Source: an uncultured Bacteroidales bacterium
GTDB taxonomy: Bacteria; Bacteroidota; Bacteroidia; Bacteroidales; Paludibacteraceae
Assembly: GCA_900319035.1 (NCBI GenBank)
Contig: ONMU01000006.1
Location: 1 to 53,018, forward strand
Direction: 5' to 3'
DNA: 53,018 bases
The notes below the pieces were generated by a model. It did not search any database and was not told where the DNA came from. It saw nothing but the letters and a program-made list of their open reading frames with translations. Below are positions 43,461 to 52,353 of the stretch, one piece after another. The position numbers were made by a program, and so were the translations under genes. Every line of letters begins with the position of its first letter. The first letter of the stretch is position 1.

Positions 43461-44578
43461 GAATCTTTTTTAGCTACAATACCAACTGGATTGGTGGCAC
43501 ATACTATTGGCTCAACTGGGTCAATGCGTTGAACACGTTGCCGGATGCAGAGAAACCGGAGATAGTGATTCTAAGCAATAAAAAAGATTTTCGTTTCGTA
43601 CAAACAGAAACGGGTTATCCGTATTTAGTGTATTATCCATACAAAGAAGGATTATCATTATGGCAGAAGATGCTCAATGTAGTTCCTATACGTATGAATG
43701 GTAAGCGAAAGTTCTTTAATCGGATTAATGTGGAGGTAGATGCATTGATGCCTTGCGAAATCGGGGTGTCAGAAGCGAATCCCATACCAGATAGCAAACG
43801 TATCAATTGGTTCCCTGATTTTCAGTTTGCTCATCTGCCTGAGTTCTACACTCCCGAAAAATATGTAGAAGCAAGGAAACATTCTTTAGAAGCGGCATAT
43901 TTGTCAAATAAGTTGATGTTGAGCAGCGAAGATGCAGCGCGTGATTTTCATCGATTATTCCCTGATTCGAAAGCGAAGGTGTATGTGCAACATTTCACAG
44001 TGACACATCCGGACTTCTCCATGCTCGATACAGATGAGGTAATGCGCAAGCATGGAATAGATAGGCCCTATTTCTATTCTCCAAATCAGTATTGGGCACA
44101 TAAGAATCATCCGGTAGTAATCGATGCAGTAGCGGAATTGGTAAAGCGAGGGCATAAAGATGTGCTTGTGTTGTTTTCCGGAAAGGAATGGGATGACAGG
44201 AATCCGGATTATGTGCCGTCGTTGAAGCAGAAGGTAAATGATTTGCAATTAGAGGATAATATCCGGTTTTTAGGATTCTTGGATCGGAAGGAGCAGTTGT
44301 TGATTATGCAACAAGCGGAAGCGGTTATTCAACCGTCGTTGTTTGAAGGGTGGAGTACGGTGATTGAGGATGCTCGTGCATTAAATAAATTCGTGATAGC
44401 ATCAGATTTGGATGTAAATAAGGAACAATTACAGACTAATGTGCGATTCTTTGAACGTCGTTCGGAAAAAGCATTGGCTGATGCTATAGAGCAAGGGCAG
44501 TTTGGTGTAGTACCACAATCGTATAACCAATATCGCGAAGCGCAGGCACGTGCTTTTTTGAAGATGATAGAAGACTGA
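43439..44578 (+). CDS. Glycosyltransferase family 4-like (GT-B)
   Basis: A 379-residue GT-B enzyme. The N-terminal half starts IGIFFSYNTNWIGGTYYWLNWV, and the C-terminal donor domain has YFYSPNQYWAHKNHPVVIDAV, LGFLDRKEQLLIMQQAEAVIQPSLFEGWSTVIEDARAL-type blocks with the E-x7-E pattern. It resembles mannosyl- or rhamnosyltransferases, but the donor is uncertain. It begins within the epimerase gene. Confidence 0.88.
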   Translation: MGRRKRIGIFFSYNTNWIGGTYYWLNWVNALNTLPDAEKPEIVILSNKKDFRFVQTETGYPYLVYYPYKEGLSLWQKMLNVVPIRMNGKRKFFNRINVEVDALMPCEIGVSEANPIPDSKRINWFPDFQFAHLPEFYTPEKYVEARKHSLEAAYLSNKLMLSSEDAARDFHRLFPDSKAKVYVQHFTVTHPDFSMLDTDEVMRKHGIDRPYFYSPNQYWAHKNHPVVIDAVAELVKRGHKDVLVLFSGKEWDDRNPDYVPSLKQKVNDLQLEDNIRFLGFLDRKEQLLIMQQAEAVIQPSLFEGWSTVIEDARALNKFVIASDLDVNKEQLQTNVRFFERRSEKALADAIEQGQFGVVPQSYNQYREAQARAFLKMIED

Positions 44579-44601
44579 AAGAAAAAGGGTATAAATCATT
44601 T

Positions 44602-45570
44602 ATGACAACACCGGTATTACTCATATGCTATAATCGCCCCATCCACACAATGCATGTATTGGATAGAATCATGGAGCAACATCCTAAAGATTTGTATGTA
44701 TTTCAGGATGCTCCTAGAGACTACAGCAATGAGCAGTTGGTGAGTTTGTGTGAGAAAGTGCGGTTGATAGTAGTGCAAGCAGTAGAAGGATCGGAAACAA
44801 AGTTGCACTATATGCAACCGGAGCACAATTTAGGATGTGGCCCAGGACCTATGACTGCGTTGAACTGGTTCTTTGAGAACAATGAGATGGGGATAATCTT
44901 GGAGGACGATACAGTTCCGCATCCGGATTTCTTCGGGTACTGCGAGGAGTTGTTGGAGAAATACAAGGATGAAGAATCGGTACGAGCAATCGGTTCGATG
45001 CATTTAGATACAAGAAAATTCGGAGACGGAAGTTATTACTTCTCAATGATGAATCGTACTTTATGCGCTTGGGCGACATGGAGAAGAGCGTGGAAAGATT
45101 TTGATCTCTATCACCGTGACGTGACGCGCGAGCACTTGAATAAGATTTTGAAAGATTATTATGGCTGTAGTCTGCGCATGCGGGAGTATTGGTGTGAGAA
45201 ATTAGCTGAAGTGCAGAAGGATGCATATTATCATACGAGTTGGGATATGCAGTTTTGGATCTCTATATGGTTGCATCGCGGAAAAGGGATTATGCCGAAT
45301 GCAAATCTGTGTACCAATATAGGATTTGATGGTTCCGGAGTTCATACGTGGGATTCGAGTAGCTCCGGAGCAAACAGACCAACCCAAGGCATATTACCAT
45401 TGGTACATCCAAAGGATACGCGTATTAACCGAGAGGCAGATGCTCGTTTTCAGGCTATCTATTTCGAACCATGGAATTATGGGCTGCAGGGACTAAAGAG
45501 GTTGCCATATCGGATTAATTGTCGGCTTAAGCGATTGTTGGGGCATGAGGGGAGCTGGATTAAGAGATAA
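44602..45570 (+). CDS. Nucleotide-diphospho-sugar transferase-like protein, paralogue 2
   Basis: A 322-residue homologue of the 41000 gene, starting MTTPVLLICYNRPIHTMHVL, with NLGCGPGPMTALNWFFE, GIILEDDTVPHPDFF and CAWATWRRAW. The shared blocks but different C-termini suggest an older duplication with different acceptors or donors. Confidence 0.85.
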   Translation: MTTPVLLICYNRPIHTMHVLDRIMEQHPKDLYVFQDAPRDYSNEQLVSLCEKVRLIVVQAVEGSETKLHYMQPEHNLGCGPGPMTALNWFFENNEMGIILEDDTVPHPDFFGYCEELLEKYKDEESVRAIGSMHLDTRKFGDGSYYFSMMNRTLCAWATWRRAWKDFDLYHRDVTREHLNKILKDYYGCSLRMREYWCEKLAEVQKDAYYHTSWDMQFWISIWLHRGKGIMPNANLCTNIGFDGSGVHTWDSSSSGANRPTQGILPLVHPKDTRINREADARFQAIYFEPWNYGLQGLKRLPYRINCRLKRLLGHEGSWIKR

Positions 45571-45590
45571 TGAATCAAAGAATTTAGTGT

Positions 45591-46481
45591 ATGAAACTAT
45601 CTATTATAACAATCAATTACAATAATGCGGAGGGACTTGAACGTACTCTTAATTCCGTATTGGCTCAAACCTATGAGGGGATTGAGCATATCATCGTGGA
45701 TGGAGGTTCTACTGATGGATCAGTCGACGTAATTAAGAGATACGTTCAGAAAGTGGAAAGTGGAAAGTGGAAGGTGGAAAGTGTCATTTGGTCGAGTGAG
45801 AAGGATAAGGGAATATATGATGGGATGAATAAAGGGGTGAAGAAGGCGACGGGGAATTTTGTGTGGATCCTAAATTCGGGTGATTGCGCTGCGGCTCCGG
45901 ATGTAGTGGAGAGGATGATGGGAATCCTATCGGAGACGGAAAGTGGAAAGTGGAAAGTGGAAAGTGGGATTGATATATTGTTGGGGAATATTATTCATGT
46001 ATATCCGGGAAGGAAAGTGGACGGTGGAAAGCGGAAAGTGGAAAGCGGAAAGCCACAACTGAGAGAGATTGGATTGAGTATGCTAACATTTTATAGCGGA
46101 ACGATACCACATGATGCGGCATTTGTCAGGAGAGAACTGTTTGAGAAGTTCGGATACTTTGATGAGAAGATGAAGATTTGTGCAGATTGGAAGTTGTATC
46201 TCGATATGATTGCATTGGGCGGAGTACAGCCATGGTATGTGAATATTGATGTAGTGCTGTTTGATATGAGTGGGGTAAGCAATACCAATAACGAGTTGAG
46301 GTTGGCTGAACGAAAAATGTATATCAAACAAGTGTTGCCGGCCTCGGTGTTGAGAGACTATGATGCGTACGCGGCACCGATACATCAATACCAGCGTCTC
46401 AAAAAACATCATTTGTGGGGGCTGGTGTACTTCGTTGAGCGGGTCTTATTTAAGTTAGAAAAATGGGGCGTTTTAAGATGA
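45591..46481 (+). CDS. Glycosyltransferase family 2 carrying three heptanucleotide arrays
   Basis: A 296-residue GT-A enzyme of the WcaA/colanic-acid type. LSIITINYNNAEGLERTLNSV and DGGSTDGSVDVIKRY are normal, as are SEKDKGIYDGMNKGVKKATG and WILNSGDCAAAPDVV. Three segments, near residues 53-64, 116-127 and 140-155, are written in repeated GTGGAAA units (KVESGKWKVES and variants). They lie in loops between the conserved blocks, so the enzyme may tolerate them. It overlaps the next gene by 4 bp. Confidence 0.9.
   Translation: MKLSIITINYNNAEGLERTLNSVLAQTYEGIEHIIVDGGSTDGSVDVIKRYVQKVESGKWKVESVIWSSEKDKGIYDGMNKGVKKATGNFVWILNSGDCAAAPDVVERMMGILSETESGKWKVESGIDILLGNIIHVYPGRKVDGGKRKVESGKPQLREIGLSMLTFYSGTIPHDAAFVRRELFEKFGYFDEKMKICADWKLYLDMIALGGVQPWYVNIDVVLFDMSGVSNTNNELRLAERKMYIKQVLPASVLRDYDAYAAPIHQYQRLKKHHLWGLVYFVERVLFKLEKWGVLR
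45753..46051. repeat. Three GTGGAAA heptanucleotide arrays within one gene
   Basis: Arrays at 45753-45783 (four units and a partial), 45936-45970 (five) and 46010-46051 (six, some GCGGAAA) are separated by conserved coding sequence. All are stop-free in the coding orientation. Confidence 0.88.
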
Positions 46482-47611
46482 TTACTCGCAAAGAACTATA
46501 TAATATGTTCGGTTGGCGGACGAAACGCCATTTGGTAGTTATCGAGTCAGATGACTGGGGAACGATACGTATGCCTTCAAGAGAGGTGTATGAGGAGTTT
46601 ATTCGTCGTGGAATACGTGTGGATCGAGATCCGTATTGCCGATATGATAATCTTGCTACGAAGCATGACTTGGAGAACTTGTTTGAAGTACTGCAATCGG
46701 TAAAAGATAAGAATGGTCATCCCGCGGTGATAACGGCTAATACGCTGTCCGCTAATCCGGTATTCGATAAGATTAAGAAAAGTGAGTTTACGCATTACTA
46801 TTTCGAACCGTTTACCGAGACATTGAAATGTGATGCAGCGCATGCAGATGCGTATGAGATGTTGAAAGAGGGAATGAACGCAGGAGTATTCCATCCGCAA
46901 AGTCACGGACGGGAACATCTGTACGTCAAAAAATGGTTACAGACGCTGCGCAGTGGCGATAAGGTGACACGTACAGCATTTGATTTAGGAACATGGGGAT
47001 TGACAGCTCATGTAGATCCATCTATTCATGAGTATTATATGGGAGCATTTAATTCTAGTGAGGATGCGGATATACGGGATTTTGAAATCATTATAGACGA
47101 TGCGTTGCGCATGTTCAAGGATATCTTCGGGTTTGATAGCAAGTCATTTACGCCTACTACGTATGAGTGGAGTCCTAAGATTGAGCCGTGTTTAGTAGCG
47201 CATGGGGTGAGGTATATTCAAAGTACGTTCCAGCAGAAGATACCAATCGGTGATGATAAGGGAGTAAAAGTAACCTATCGAGGTTTCCAAGGGACGAAGA
47301 CTAAGGCGGGTTTGATACGACTTCATCGGAATTGCTTCTTTGAACCATCAACTAGAAAGAATTTTGATTGGTATAGTGATTGTTTGAAGCGGATTGAGAT
47401 TGCATTTAAGTGGGGGAAGGCGGCTAATATCTGTGCACATCGATTGAATTTTATCGGCTCGATAGATAGCAAGAATACGGATAGAACATTACCAGAGTTT
47501 AAGCGACTATTGCTAGAGATAGTAAAACGTTGGCCGGATGTGGAATTTGTAACATCCGATCAATTAGGAGAGATAATAGAAAATTCAGGACAGCACTTAT
47601 GGAAAATTTGA
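46478..47611 (+). CDS. Polysaccharide deacetylase-like protein
   Basis: A 377-residue protein with a NodB-like barrel. HLVVIESDDWGTIRMPS replaces the usual TFDDG block, HPQSHGREHL carries the metal-binding His pair, and ANICAHRLNFIGS is a late motif. The long insert with FTPTTYEWSPK is unlike short NodB proteins, so the substrate is probably different from that of the 39273 gene. I start at the ATG at 46478, which overlaps the preceding stop as ATGA; a start 15 bases upstream is possible. Confidence 0.78.
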   Translation: MITRKELYNMFGWRTKRHLVVIESDDWGTIRMPSREVYEEFIRRGIRVDRDPYCRYDNLATKHDLENLFEVLQSVKDKNGHPAVITANTLSANPVFDKIKKSEFTHYYFEPFTETLKCDAAHADAYEMLKEGMNAGVFHPQSHGREHLYVKKWLQTLRSGDKVTRTAFDLGTWGLTAHVDPSIHEYYMGAFNSSEDADIRDFEIIIDDALRMFKDIFGFDSKSFTPTTYEWSPKIEPCLVAHGVRYIQSTFQQKIPIGDDKGVKVTYRGFQGTKTKAGLIRLHRNCFFEPSTRKNFDWYSDCLKRIEIAFKWGKAANICAHRLNFIGSIDSKNTDRTLPEFKRLLLEIVKRWPDVEFVTSDQLGEIIENSGQHLWKI

Positions 47612-48567
47612 AATTATCAATCATAATACCCGTATATAACGTCGAGAAGTACCTGGCTAAGTGTCTAGACTCTATTCTTGTGAATAATCATTTCGCAGGA
47701 CAAATGGTGTGCGTGAATGATGGTAGTACAGATGGAAGTGCGGCTATTTTGGATGAATATAAGAAGAAATATCCGAATATAGAAGTTATTACACAACAAA
47801 ATTCCGGATTGAGTGCTGCTCGTAATGCCGGAATAAAGGCAGCAAAGGGTGAGTTTATCTGCTTTGTGGATAGTGATGATTTTTGGGAGAAAAATGTGCT
47901 ATCAGACTTGATGGCACAGATAGAACGGGATAACTTAGATGTGTTGCGGTTCAACTATCAAAATGTTAATGAACGTAATGAGGTGTTTAGTCCTAATAAG
48001 GATCCTAAACGCGATGTTGATTTTAGCGAAATTGTAACCGATGGCGAAATATTTCTTAACGACCGACTTGGCCCGGCATGCTATGCAGTGATGTTTGTCG
48101 TAAAGCGCGAGTTGTTAAATGATTGTATTTTTAGAGAAGGAATATATTTCGAAGATGTAGAGTGGACTCCTAGGATGTTACTGAAAGCGAAGAGGGTAGC
48201 GAGTACAAAGAAAGTGGTTTATAACTATTTATGGAGGACAGGTTCTATAACGTTACCTACAGAACCAACTAAGCGCAAGAAAGTAATAGAGGATAAGATA
48301 CGATTGCTTCGTGGTTTTAAAGAGCAGAGTAAAAAAGTTAAAGATGCTAAATGGTTTACATGGATGACAAGTTTTACGGCTATGACAGTTTTGGGAATGT
48401 TAACCAAATTGACATTATCTGAACGGAATATCTATATTAAAAAACTGAAAGCGTTAAATATTTTTCCGTTATCAACCTATAGGGCTAACAAGAGTAGTCG
48501 ATGGAAGATTCGGATTGCTAATTGTTCGCCTAGTATGTATTGTACATTAATAAGTTTACGAAAATGA
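47599..48567 (+). CDS. Glycosyltransferase family 2
   Basis: A 322-residue GT-A enzyme: [55 protein letters not shown] and [10 protein letters not shown] are all canonical. I start at the ATG at 47599 (MENLKLSII), since the longer frame runs through the end of the preceding gene. The end overlaps the next gene by 4 bp. Confidence 0.92.
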   Translation: MENLKLSIIIPVYNVEKYLAKCLDSILVNNHFAGQMVCVNDGSTDGSAAILDEYKKKYPNIEVITQQNSGLSAARNAGIKAAKGEFICFVDSDDFWEKNVLSDLMAQIERDNLDVLRFNYQNVNERNEVFSPNKDPKRDVDFSEIVTDGEIFLNDRLGPACYAVMFVVKRELLNDCIFREGIYFEDVEWTPRMLLKAKRVASTKKVVYNYLWRTGSITLPTEPTKRKKVIEDKIRLLRGFKEQSKKVKDAKWFTWMTSFTAMTVLGMLTKLTLSERNIYIKKLKALNIFPLSTYRANKSSRWKIRIANCSPSMYCTLISLRK

Positions 48568-49091
48568 GAAAGTTTTGGTTAATAATTTATTATGGTTTCG
48601 CGCAGCACTTGCCGAAATCAACAAAGCCTGTATTTGGCAAATTGGCCAAGAAGATACGTTTTGCGTGTGCAGTTCATCTGTTCGCAGAGTGTAAAGGAAA
48701 GGATATTAACATCGAACAAGGCGCCTATTTCGGAAACGGAAAGAATTTCCATGTGTTAGGCAATGCCGGACTTGGACGTAACTTTGCTTGTCATAACCGG
48801 ATAGTGACGATACATGGCGGATTGATGATGGGGGAGGATGTGCTATTCCAAGGAGGTGGACATCGTTTTGACAATCCTGATGTGATTATTGGTTCAGAAG
48901 GGAACTTGTCGGATTCACCATTAGAGATAGGATGTGATGTATGGATTGGAGCACGTGCTATCATCCTTCCCGGTTGCACACACATAGGGGCGCACAGTAT
49001 AATTGGTGCAGGATCAGTCGTAACTAAGGACATACCTGACTACGCCATTGTAGGAGGCAATCCGGCTAAAATTATAAAAATGAGGAAGTAA
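48564..49091 (+). CDS. Left-handed beta-helix acyltransferase, paralogue 2
   Basis: A 175-residue hexapeptide-repeat acyltransferase. Rungs such as [55 protein letters not shown] and the end [13 protein letters not shown] are typical of serine- or sugar-O-acetyltransferases. I start at the ATG at 48564 (ATGA overlap). The catalytic His could be in [10 protein letters not shown]. Confidence 0.9.
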   Translation: MRKFWLIIYYGFAQHLPKSTKPVFGKLAKKIRFACAVHLFAECKGKDINIEQGAYFGNGKNFHVLGNAGLGRNFACHNRIVTIHGGLMMGEDVLFQGGGHRFDNPDVIIGSEGNLSDSPLEIGCDVWIGARAIILPGCTHIGAHSIIGAGSVVTKDIPDYAIVGGNPAKIIKMRK

Positions 49092-49162
49092 TCGTACATA
49101 GTATTCGATAAGAAATAATTTGGCAAGTGATGGAAAGAAGAAAGAAGTAAAAGATAAACGTT

Positions 49163-50350
49163 ATGAAAGATATTAAGAATCACAAACATATCGTCTTTTG
49201 TGGCGATAATATGAATGCATTGGGCTTAATCAGGAGTCTTGGAGAAAAAGACTTAAACCCAATAGTAGTGAATTATGTCCCCCATCCGTATTTAATAAAT
49301 CATAGTAAGTACGCGAAGATCTTTTATCAAATGGAATCTCCAGAGGCTGCATTAGACTTTATAAAGGAAAAATGGGGCAATGAGCTAGAGAAACCATTTA
49401 TCTACACGATGGATGAATATACCACCATGTTACTGAACCAACACTATGATGATCTGATAAATAAATTTTACTTTTTTAATTGTGGTAAAGCAGGTGCATT
49501 AACTTATTATCAGGACAAAAAGAACCTATGTGATTTAGCCGAGCAATGCGGTATACCACAGCCTAAAGGAGAGGTTCTCAAGAAAGGAGAACTCCCTAAA
49601 ACTTTGCGTTATCCTGTGCTAACCAAAGTGACTCTTTCAATCAAAGGCGCATGGAAAGATGATGTCTTTATTTGTCAAAATGAAGAAGAACTAAAAAAGG
49701 CATATAAGCGTATCAAGGCAGACGAGTTGCTTGTGCAAGAATATATAGAAAAGAAGAATGAATTGTGTATAGACGGTTTCAGTATCAACGGTGGAGAATA
49801 TACCTTCTTTTCCTATACATCGGAATACATCCGTATGAGTAAACAGAGTTTTGGAAACTATATGCGGTTTATTCCATACGAAAATCAAGAGGTGAAAGAC
49901 AAATTAGCCGAAATTCTAAAACGTACGCATTATACTGGATTGTTCGATGCAGAATGTTTGATAGGCAAGGATGGCGAGTTGTATTTCTTAGAAATCAACT
50001 TCCGCAATTCAGCATGGGGTTATGCATATACGTACGGAGGAATAAACTTGCCATATTACTGGGCAAAATGCACGATAGAAGGACCGGATGGAATGAAAGA
50101 TTGTCATTATCGAAAAGAGCCTTTCACAGCGATGGCGGAATTAGCAGATTTAAGTTCTATTGCTCACATGTCGGATGTGTCATATCGTACATGGTTCCAT
50201 CAATTTAGAGAATGCGATTGCCCCTATTACTATAACCCTAATGACAAAAAGCCATTTTACAATGCAATGTGGTATAAAGTAAAAACGGCTGTAAAACATA
50301 AAGTATTGTCATTATTTGGAAAGTATAAATATAGTGAACATAATTTGTAG
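49163..50350 (+). CDS. ATP-grasp ligase-like protein
   Basis: A 395-residue ATP-grasp protein with an N-terminal pre-grasp Rossmann domain (HIVFCGDNMNALGLIRSLG). The ATP-binding lysines are in YPVLTKVTLSIKGAWKDDVF; LLVQEYIEKKNELCIDGFS is followed by LFDAECLIGKDGELYFLEINFRNS with the Mg-binding Glu and Asn. Relatives join a carboxylate to an amine with ATP. Position next to a KamA-like aminomutase suggests an amino-acyl ligase for glycan decoration, but a carbamoyl-phosphate-synthase-like or other role cannot be excluded. A 71-bp gap without a visible promoter precedes it. Confidence 0.85.
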   Translation: MKDIKNHKHIVFCGDNMNALGLIRSLGEKDLNPIVVNYVPHPYLINHSKYAKIFYQMESPEAALDFIKEKWGNELEKPFIYTMDEYTTMLLNQHYDDLINKFYFFNCGKAGALTYYQDKKNLCDLAEQCGIPQPKGEVLKKGELPKTLRYPVLTKVTLSIKGAWKDDVFICQNEEELKKAYKRIKADELLVQEYIEKKNELCIDGFSINGGEYTFFSYTSEYIRMSKQSFGNYMRFIPYENQEVKDKLAEILKRTHYTGLFDAECLIGKDGELYFLEINFRNSAWGYAYTYGGINLPYYWAKCTIEGPDGMKDCHYRKEPFTAMAELADLSSIAHMSDVSYRTWFHQFRECDCPYYYNPNDKKPFYNAMWYKVKTAVKHKVLSLFGKYKYSEHNL

Positions 50351-50353
50351 AAG

Positions 50354-51427
50354 ATGTATGTAAATAGAAAAATAGAGTTTCCGCAGCGTATGACGAAGTT
50401 CTTGCAGCGGAGATTGGAAGAAGTGAAGGCGCAGTACGGAGAAGACTCTCCGCAGTACCGTTCGTTGGCATTGCAGTACATTTACAATGACCATGAGGAC
50501 GGACCTACGGCAGAACATAATGCCAAGCACTATGAGGCCGGAGTGCAAGTGGATGGAGGTAAAAACGTAGAGCGACTATACCAGCATCACTGTTGTATAG
50601 AAGTGGCTTTTAATTGTCTTTCCAATTGCCGTTATTGCTTGCGTAGTAACTATGATCGGTTTACATTAACCGAGGAGCAGATGGATGCCAACGTAGCATA
50701 CCTACGTTCGATAGAAGCCGATGAGGTGCTGCTGACCGGAGGTGATCCGTTGCTCAATCTGCGTCGTCTGCGTATCTTCACGGATAAGATTGTGGAGGGC
50801 GTTCCGACGATGCGTATTATCCGTATTGCGACGCGTGTGTTTACCCAAGATCCGGCAGTTCTGTCGGAAGATGTGGTGACATTCTTGGCAAAGTTAAAAG
50901 AACGCATTCGCGTGGAAGTTGCTACCCAAATTAATTCAGCAGTGGAACTGCAATGTCCGGAAGTGCGTGAAGCATTTGAGAAAGTGTTGGCTTTAGGTGT
51001 TCCCGTCTATTCCCAGAACGTGTTCCTTAAAGGTGTGAACGATACCTCGGAACAACTGATTGATTTGTATCACGAGATGCGTATGATAGGTATTGAGGCA
51101 CATTACCTGTTCCATTGTATTCCGATGCGTGGTATTCACCACATGCGTCCGTCAGTAGATAAGATGATCTATTGCTATGAGCAATTGGTGAATGCCGGTC
51201 ATATTACAGGTCGTTGCAAACCGATATTGGCTATCATGAGTCAGATAGGTAAGATCACGCTGACTCCGTATAACTATCGCAAACTCGATAACGGTTATGT
51301 GCAATTGCGTAGCAGTTATAAGTACGAGGATCGTATGGCATATAACCCGAATTGGAAGTTACCGGAAGATGCGTTTGTGGATGAAGAAGGCTATTTGTGC
51401 ATAAACTATTTAGACGGAGAAGATTAA
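50354..51427 (+). CDS. KamA-family radical SAM enzyme lacking the lysine-binding aspartates
   Basis: A 357-residue radical SAM protein. The cluster triad is C-x3-C-x2-C in CLSNCRYCLR, and VLLTGGDPLLN, YSQNVFLKGVND and a HYLFHC block match lysine 2,3-aminomutases. The region that in clostridial aminomutase is DAPGGGGK (with the PLP lysine) is IMSQIGK here, so a lysine is kept but the aspartate is lost, and the CD of YQCDL is CI. Those two aspartates bind the side chain of lysine in the known enzyme. I infer an aminomutase-like enzyme with another amino acid substrate, or a different reaction. Confidence 0.85.
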   Translation: MYVNRKIEFPQRMTKFLQRRLEEVKAQYGEDSPQYRSLALQYIYNDHEDGPTAEHNAKHYEAGVQVDGGKNVERLYQHHCCIEVAFNCLSNCRYCLRSNYDRFTLTEEQMDANVAYLRSIEADEVLLTGGDPLLNLRRLRIFTDKIVEGVPTMRIIRIATRVFTQDPAVLSEDVVTFLAKLKERIRVEVATQINSAVELQCPEVREAFEKVLALGVPVYSQNVFLKGVNDTSEQLIDLYHEMRMIGIEAHYLFHCIPMRGIHHMRPSVDKMIYCYEQLVNAGHITGRCKPILAIMSQIGKITLTPYNYRKLDNGYVQLRSSYKYEDRMAYNPNWKLPEDAFVDEEGYLCINYLDGED

Positions 51428-52239
51428 TGATACCTCATATTATTCACTATTGTTGGTTCGGCGGAAATCCGCTGCCGGAGTTAGAGCAGAAATGCTTGGC
51501 TTCTTGGCATGAGCACATGCCTGATTGGGAGTATAAGAAATGGGATGAAGGTAATTTCGACATCGCTGCGGCTCCGCTTTATGTGCGACAAGCATACGAA
51601 GCACGCAAATTTGCGTTCGTTTCGGACTACGTCCGTCTATGGGCGTTGGAGAAGTTCGGAGGGTTGTATATGGATGTGGACTTTATGGTTTTTCGTCCGT
51701 TCGATGACCTAATGGACAAGTATCCCGCTTTTGTCGGCTACGAAGGCTCCAAACGTCAGCCGGTCATGCAAGGTGTCCTCGCTTCTGAACCTCATGGTGC
51801 GTGGGTGCGGGATATGTTATCGACTTATGACAACCGCTCTTTCATCAAACCCGATGGCTCGCTTGATCTTACACCCAACACCGCCTATTTCACCGATCGT
51901 CTCGAATCGCAAGGTTTTGTCGCAGATGGAGTTGAGAAGGATGTGTGGGTAAAGAATGAGAGAGTTAGTGAGTTAGAGATAAAGGAAAAACAAATTTCCA
52001 TTGTCAAATCTCAAATCTCAAATTTAGAAGAACCGATGTTCTTCTTACACGTCTTCCCCGTCCACTATTTCTGTCCAAGTTTAACTACAGGCGAAAACAT
52101 ACGGAATGAGGAGACCTACTGCGAGCATAAGGGAGAAAGTTCCTGGGCACAGCAGACATGGAAGGGTAGGGTGATGCGCATGTTGAGTCCCAAATGGAAA
52201 ACCCGAATCATCAAACTCAAACGCAAGATCTTGGGGTAG
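51427..52239 (+). CDS. DXD-type glycosyltransferase (capsular polysaccharide synthesis)
   Basis: A 270-residue enzyme of the Gly_transf_sug type: IPHIIHYCWFGGNPLPELEQ, then FAFVSDYVRLWALEKFGGLYMDVDFMVFRPFD with the DVD metal site. It probably adds the last sugars or caps. It overlaps the preceding stop in TAATG. A 21-bp array of TCAAATC units (52004-52024) encodes KSQISNLE near residues 193-200. Codon use is closer to the housekeeping genes than that of the middle of the locus. It is the last gene of the operon. Confidence 0.88.
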   Translation: MIPHIIHYCWFGGNPLPELEQKCLASWHEHMPDWEYKKWDEGNFDIAAAPLYVRQAYEARKFAFVSDYVRLWALEKFGGLYMDVDFMVFRPFDDLMDKYPAFVGYEGSKRQPVMQGVLASEPHGAWVRDMLSTYDNRSFIKPDGSLDLTPNTAYFTDRLESQGFVADGVEKDVWVKNERVSELEIKEKQISIVKSQISNLEEPMFFLHVFPVHYFCPSLTTGENIRNEETYCEHKGESSWAQQTWKGRVMRMLSPKWKTRIIKLKRKILG

Positions 52240-52330
52240 TGTATAGTGTATGATGCGCTTCGCGCAATGTATTATGTGTGATGTATATTTAGAGCGTCGC
52301 AGACCATACATTATACATTTATACATTATA
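52239..52330. repeat. Short GTGTATA and CATTATA arrays
   Basis: Two GTGTATA/GTGTATG units follow the glycosyltransferase stop, and CATTATA, CATTTATA, CATTATA units lie at 52309-52330. They belong to the 7-bp family of repeats, with one 8-bp unit. Confidence 0.6.
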
Positions 52331-52353
52331 CATGTTTTGGTTACCTCCAATAT

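Noticed and set aside
50354-51427. Lysine 2,3-aminomutase or EF-P modifying EpmB
   Set aside because: The two lysine-binding aspartates of aminomutase are missing, and no EF-P genes or EpmA-like ligase are near; only the KamA-family assignment is kept.
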